Assembly: GCA_964525815.1 (NCBI GenBank)
Contig: CAZGJQ010000084.1
Span: 1 to 8,661 of the forward strand
Reading direction: 5' to 3'
Source of the DNA: UBA1049 sp964525815
GTDB taxonomy: Bacteria > Bacillota > Clostridia > Oscillospirales > CAG-382
Length of the DNA: 8,661 nucleotides
Below, in pieces: positions 5,757-8,661 of this stretch (within the stretch, counting starts at the first letter, position 1; each line of letters opens with the position of its first letter). A model generated the notes under the pieces. The model did not search any database. It was given only the letters and a program-made list of their open reading frames with translations, and was not told where the DNA came from. A program made the position numbers and the translations under genes.

Positions 5757-5765
5757 CTTCCTTTC
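5757..5765 (-). promoter_or_regulatory. Shine-Dalgarno that fixes the ATG of the PurL-like gene
   Basis: GAAAGGAAG on the minus strand, with 7 nt between it and ATG at 5749-5747. It lies inside the frame extended to TTG 5767, which argues against that upstream TTG as the start. Confidence 0.7.
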
Positions 5766-5778
5766 AAAAATACCTTCT

Positions 5779-7065
5779 CTATGCCTGCTCTCCGAGCAGA
5801 TAACCGTTCTCATGCGATGTTATGTCAACCATTATAATATCACCTACGTTATGCTTGTTATGCGACTTAATCTTTGCTTCCAAAAAATCCTCGGTATGTC
5901 CGGTGCATATATTATTCCTAATCTGCTCGATCAGCACTGCGGCTCTTGTTCCTTTTTTTGATTCCATAATACTGTTTTTTACATCAGAGGAGTGCTTTAT
6001 CAAGCGTTCATTCCGTTTTTTTACCTCTCCTGCCGGAACTCTTCCGTCCATTTCTGCGGCATTCGTACCCGGTCTGGGCGAGAAGGGAAACGCATGTATG
6101 TGAGAGAGCCTAAAATCACTGACCAGATCCAAGGTCTCCAAAAAGTCCTCCTCGGTCTCGGTAGGGAAGCCCACAATCATATCGGCGGATATAAGTGTTT
6201 GCGGCATTATCCTATATATTTCTTCTATTTTTTTGCAGAGCTGTCCTTTATTGTAGGGACGCCGCATAAGCCGAAGTATCCGGTCGCTTCCCGATTGAAC
6301 GGACAAATGCATATGCAGCATAAAGCAGTCCGTGTCTCTTGCGGTTAGCAGGAATTCCTCGGTAATCGCATTTGGGGACAATGAGCCGAAGCGCAGTCTT
6401 TTAATGCCGTTTATCCTGTCAATTCTTCTAACAAGCTCAAAAAGGGGAGCGAAATCATATGCCGATGTTTCGATTCCGGTAAGCACAATTTCCTTGTATC
6501 CGAGTACGGCAAGCCGACTCACCTCCGACATTATGTCATCTATTGCTCTTGAGCGTACTTTGCCCCTTGTTTTTGGTATTATGCAGTATGAGCACCTGCC
6601 ATTACAGCCGTCCTGTATTTTTACAAAAGCACGTGTGGATGAAAAAATGTCCGTTTTTTCGGTACCTATGCTCAACCGCTCATATTCATATCCAGTTAAA
6701 TCGGTGTCGATAAGAAGCTGCCTGTCGTTACCGTTAAGGAGTCTGTTCGCCTCCCGAAAAACCGCACTCTTATCCTTGCTCCCGCCAATAAAATCAACAC
6801 CCTTTATACCGCCCAGTGCCGTATCAAGCTGGGAATAGCAGCCGATAACCGCAACCCTGCCGCCGGACTTTAGAGCACGGCGTATCATCTGCGCGCTCTT
6901 TCGTTCGCTTTCCGCTGTAACGGCACAGGTGTTTATTATATATAAATCACTCTCATCTGCGAAGTCAACCACCATATAACCGTTTTTTATAAACAGCTCC
7001 GCAAGAGCGGTGGTCTCGTATTGGTTGACCCTGCAGCCGAGAGTATAAAAGGCTACTCTTTTTAT
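5779..7065 (-). CDS. mtaB: MtaB, tRNA t6A37 C2-methylthiotransferase (apparent ATA start)
   Basis: Radical-SAM methylthiotransferase that adds a methylthio group to N6-threonylcarbamoyladenosine-37 of tRNAs reading ANN codons. Read from ATA at 7065 it has 428 residues, the normal size. The N-terminal MTTase domain has its three cluster cysteines: C11 (TLGCRVNQYE), C47 (INTCAV) and C76 (IGCYSQ). The radical SAM motif C154-x3-C158-x2-C161 follows in DGCNGRCSYC, then SPNAI, HLSVQSGSD and GFPTETEEDF; a TRAM-like tail occupies about the last 60 residues. The family reads MKVAFYTLGC at its N-terminus; here the same position is ATA-AAA-AGA-GTA-GCC. No ATG, GTG or TTG lies in frame between the upstream stop and codon 31. 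The first ATG (6975) would delete C11. AGAGAGGG lies 9 nt before the ATA, and the preceding gene stops 2 nt before it, so coupled re-initiation is plausible. Confidence 0.93.
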   Translation of the reverse strand: MKRVAFYTLGCRVNQYETTALAELFIKNGYMVVDFADESDLYIINTCAVTAESERKSAQMIRRALKSGGRVAVIGCYSQLDTALGGIKGVDFIGGSKDKSAVFREANRLLNGNDRQLLIDTDLTGYEYERLSIGTEKTDIFSSTRAFVKIQDGCNGRCSYCIIPKTRGKVRSRAIDDIMSEVSRLAVLGYKEIVLTGIETSAYDFAPLFELVRRIDRINGIKRLRFGSLSPNAITEEFLLTARDTDCFMLHMHLSVQSGSDRILRLMRRPYNKGQLCKKIEEIYRIMPQTLISADMIVGFPTETEEDFLETLDLVSDFRLSHIHAFPFSPRPGTNAAEMDGRVPAGEVKKRNERLIKHSSDVKNSIMESKKGTRAAVLIEQIRNNICTGHTEDFLEAKIKSHNKHNVGDIIMVDITSHENGYLLGEQA

Positions 7066-7083
7066 TTTTACAATCCCTCTCTG
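7063..7083 (-). promoter_or_regulatory. Ribosome site and non-canonical ATA start of mtaB
   Basis: AGAGAGGG (about 7082-7075) is followed by ATTGTAAAA and ATA (7065-7063). The stop codon of the upstream gene (7070-7068) lies inside this spacer. An in-frame ATT at 7074-7072 is the other conceivable start, but it abuts the Shine-Dalgarno and lacks spacing. Confidence 0.5.
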
Positions 7084-7688
7084 TTCATTTCCTTTGTTAC
7101 TCTATCCTTGGCAAGCTCGTATTCGCTGCGCTTGACCAACAGATTAATCGCCTCAAGCAGTGCCTTTGAGGTCATGCTTTCTGGTAAGTTAAGCTCCTGC
7201 GCAAGCTTTTTCCTCCTCTTTGCCGACTCATCCGCACCGGAAAAACCGTCTGCATAAAACTCTGCCGAGGTAAGCGAGCAGGTATTTTTACCCGTACCGC
7301 CAGTATCCTCCGCAAACCGCTCCAGCAGTGAGTATAGCAGCTCGGAATCTATGCCCTCTACTCCGAGGATACCCTCCTTTGAGGGCTTATACTTACGCTT
7401 CTCCTTACCCTTTACAATGGGAACATATATATTTATTAATTTATCTGCGTTGATTAACCCCTTTAGTCTGCTGCGAATAAACATACCCGCATTGTCGCTG
7501 TCCGTCAGAACAATCAAGCCCTTTTCCGCGGAGAGCCGCCTTAGCAAGGCAAGCTTTTCTCTGCTGTTAAAGACCGAAAAACCGTTTAAGGCTATTATCG
7601 GGGTGGAGACTATATTAGACAGCTTTATTTTATCATACTTTCCCTCTACTATAACGGGGTGCTTCAGGGACAGCTTTTTATTTTGCAT
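7068..7688 (-). CDS. Toprim-domain protein, RNase M5-like (RnmV/DUF4093 type)
   Basis: A 206-residue protein. Residues 9-100 form a Toprim domain: E15 in IVEGKYDKIKL and D63/D65 in LTDSDNAG are the metal-binding acidic residues, and IYVP (about 88-91) follows as the next strand. The C-terminal half (about 140-195, FYADGFSG...RRKKLAQELNLP...LLEAINLL) resembles the C-terminal domain of RNase M5 and clostridial DUF4093 proteins. RNase M5 matures 5S rRNA in Firmicutes; whether this copy does so or is a divergent paralogue is uncertain, as the typical enzyme is about 185 residues. Its ATG overlaps the end of the holA reading frame by 11 nt with no strong Shine-Dalgarno, so it probably relies on coupled translation. 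Its stop lies 2 nt before the mtaB start. Confidence 0.85.
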   Translation of the reverse strand: MQNKKLSLKHPVIVEGKYDKIKLSNIVSTPIIALNGFSVFNSREKLALLRRLSAEKGLIVLTDSDNAGMFIRSRLKGLINADKLINIYVPIVKGKEKRKYKPSKEGILGVEGIDSELLYSLLERFAEDTGGTGKNTCSLTSAEFYADGFSGADESAKRRKKLAQELNLPESMTSKALLEAINLLVKRSEYELAKDRVTKEMNREGL

Positions 7689-8163
7689 AACCGTACAGCC
7701 CTATCCTTATTAGCAGTATTTCCAGCACCAAATAGGGGTTTATGCCGTAACGCTTCATCTTTCTGTCCGCAATATCGATAGCTTCACAGGCAAAGGTGAT
7801 GTATCCTGCGGGCTTTCCGGACAGACCGGAGGCAATTCTTCGAACCATCCAATCCGGCTTACCGACCAGTCTTGCAATCTGACCGTAGCCCTTGCTCTCC
7901 TCCAGCCCGGCCTGTACAATTAGCATATCCGAATAAATCCTTGACAGGTAGCCCAGCAGCATTGAAGGCTCGGTCTTGACCGCCGCAAGATTATCAAGCG
8001 CCCGCTTAACCTTATTCATGTCTCCCCGCAGCAAGGCATCCGATATTTCATAGACCTTGTAGCTCTCGTTCGGGCAGCAGTATTTCAAAACATCATCCTT
8101 TGTTATTGGGGATTGCGCAGGACTGCTGCAGAGCTTCTCAATCTCTCCATGCAGGGTATACAT
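7678..8163 (-). CDS. holA: DNA polymerase III delta subunit, C-terminal part (downstream of frameshift)
   Basis: The 161-residue frame contains domains II-III of HolA: EIEKLC, ITKDDVLKYC, ISDALLRGDMNKV and the helical collar-type C-terminus ending in PYLVLEILLIRIGLYGYAK. In the same frame, upstream of the ATG at 8163, the sequence continues as VAQTLIALCGND, the conserved HolA run that normally precedes this part, back to a stop at about 8214-8212. So the ATG is an internal methionine, not a real start, and no proper Shine-Dalgarno precedes it. Delta is the wrench of the clamp loader, opening the beta clamp, and is essential. Together with the upstream fragment it makes one full-length gene interrupted by a -1 shift. 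Its end overlaps the Toprim gene by 11 nt. Confidence 0.85.
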   Translation of the reverse strand: MYTLHGEIEKLCSSPAQSPITKDDVLKYCCPNESYKVYEISDALLRGDMNKVKRALDNLAAVKTEPSMLLGYLSRIYSDMLIVQAGLEESKGYGQIARLVGKPDWMVRRIASGLSGKPAGYITFACEAIDIADRKMKRYGINPYLVLEILLIRIGLYGYAK

Positions 8164-8183
8164 ATCGTTCCCGCATAATGCGA

Positions 8184-8214
8184 TTAATGTTTGGGCAACG
8201 CTGTATCCGTCTTA
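8184..8214 (-). other. holA: Frameshift window splitting holA
   Basis: The upstream frame stops with TAA at 8186-8184 and the downstream (-1) frame opens after TAA at about 8214-8212, so the shift must occur within about 27 nt. The most likely point is GCG-TTG (8201-8196): adding one base to read GCN-GTT-GCC restores TDTAVAQTLIALCGND. There is no long homopolymer and no correctly phased slippery heptamer. Confidence 0.8.
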
Positions 8215-8661
8215 ATATTTCGGGAGGAAAAATGCTTTAGAATCCATTTTTCCAGCCTTACTCCGCTTTCGTTTTCAAAGTTTATTACAAGTCCAGCGTT
8301 TTTTATCGAATCAAACAGAGCACGGATTCCCTTACCCCGTCCTCCCTCGTCAAGCTCACCGCTTCTGAATAAAAAAAGCAGGATAATATATTCGGGAAGG
8401 TCGTTTATTACCTCCGCATATTCCTCCGCTTGGTCGGCGGTTAGGGAGGAGGGCTCAAGACCGCGAACCTCTATAAGCTTAAAATCCCACATGTAAGGAA
8501 GGGAAAAAGCGGCCTCCGCAAGAGAGGAAGGGTCGGACACGGAGGCGTCAAAAATAATATGATTAAACTCAGGCAGCGGTGATTTTTTCACCGCTTTTCT
8601 CAGCTCATGGGTATAAAAATCCTTGGTGTATTCCTCATTTCCGTAAAAAAGGTACACACCC
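8184..8661 (-). CDS. holA: DNA polymerase III delta subunit, N-terminal part (5' end outside window, frameshifted 3' end)
   Basis: The N-terminal AAA+-like domain of HolA. It begins inside the window as GVYLFYGNEEY, which normally lies about 15-20 residues into the protein, so the GTG at 8657 is probably internal and the true start lies beyond 8661. AAFSLPYMWDFKLIEVR (residues about 49-65 from that GTG) corresponds to the beta-clamp-contact region. GVRLEKWILKHFSSRNIKTDTA is the usual linker into domain II. After this the frame runs into LPKH and TAA at 8186-8184, which fits no HolA; the -1 frame gives the expected continuation. The break is at about 8199-8201. It is first in a four-gene operon with the Toprim protein, mtaB and the PurL-like gene. 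Confidence 0.88.
   Translation of the reverse strand, partial: GVYLFYGNEEYTKDFYTHELRKAVKKSPLPEFNHIIFDASVSDPSSLAEAAFSLPYMWDFKLIEVRGLEPSSLTADQAEEYAEVINDLPEYIILLFLFRSGELDEGGRGKGIRALFDSIKNAGLVINFENESGVRLEKWILKHFSSRNIKTDTALPKH

Noticed and set aside
5750..5767. TTG at 5767 as the start of the PurL-like gene
   Set aside because: The Shine-Dalgarno (5762-5757) lies downstream of this TTG and is ideally spaced for the ATG at 5749.
6332..6838. A 168-codon open frame on the plus strand
   Set aside because: Lies wholly opposite the MtaB radical-SAM region, whose motifs prove the minus-strand frame.
8187..8196. CCCAAAC in holA as a programmed -1 slippery heptamer, as in dnaX
   Set aside because: The needed shift is -1, but the upstream frame reads CCC-AAA-C, not C-CCA-AAC, so simultaneous tRNA slippage would mismatch the first codon positions. 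No obvious downstream stimulatory hairpin or upstream Shine-Dalgarno was seen.
1..8661. CRISPR arrays, tRNA or rRNA genes, insertion sequences, attachment sites
   Set aside because: No regularly spaced repeats, cloverleaf-like sequences, transposase motifs or terminal inverted repeats were seen on either strand by eye.

Overview
The window looks like a stretch of core chromosome from a low-to-moderate G+C Gram-positive bacterium, most likely class Clostridia. The clues are an AbrB-type regulator with a C-terminal CxxC...CxxC module, an Lsa/CplR-like ABC-F protein, a Toprim protein resembling RNase M5 next to a threonylcarbamoyladenosine methylthiotransferase (MtaB), strong purine-rich Shine-Dalgarno sites, and AT-rich intergenic promoters. 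The family or genus cannot be fixed by eye. No phage, transposon, CRISPR, rRNA or tRNA gene is visible.

Layout. (1) Positions 1-1132, minus strand: the first 377 codons of an ABC-F ribosomal protection protein, cut by the window edge. It is preceded at 1133-1304 by an unusually structured leader with several hairpins and two tiny ORFs. (2) Positions 1375-3188, minus strand: a two-gene operon of a DppA-like M55 D-aminopeptidase followed, after 8 nt, by a zinc-ribbon protein with a C-terminal membrane segment. (3) Positions 3189-3359: a divergent promoter region with a good sigma-A-type promoter on each strand. (4) Positions 3360-4460, plus strand: a HAD-IIA (NagD-like) phosphatase and then an AbrB-family regulator whose -35 box overlaps the phosphatase stop codon. 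(5) Positions 4461-4558: an AT-rich inverted repeat and a strong, probably bidirectional terminator separating convergent operons. (6) Positions 4559-8661, minus strand: a tightly packed operon read as holA (DNA polymerase III delta, frameshifted and cut by the edge), a Toprim RNase M5-like protein, mtaB, and an unrecognised protein that looks like a degenerate relative of PurL (AIR-synthase fold).

The long minus-strand operon joins replication (clamp loading), probable RNA processing and tRNA modification, which is typical housekeeping company. Two genes in it carry oddities that matter. holA has an apparent 1-nt deletion that splits it into two frames. mtaB has no ATG/GTG/TTG at the position where its family begins, and reads ATA there instead. 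Either these are real (a non-canonical start used by coupled re-initiation, and recoding or a pseudogene), or the underlying assembly has errors in this stretch. The most interesting candidates for something undescribed are the ABC-F leader and the PurL-like degenerate protein at the end of the operon.
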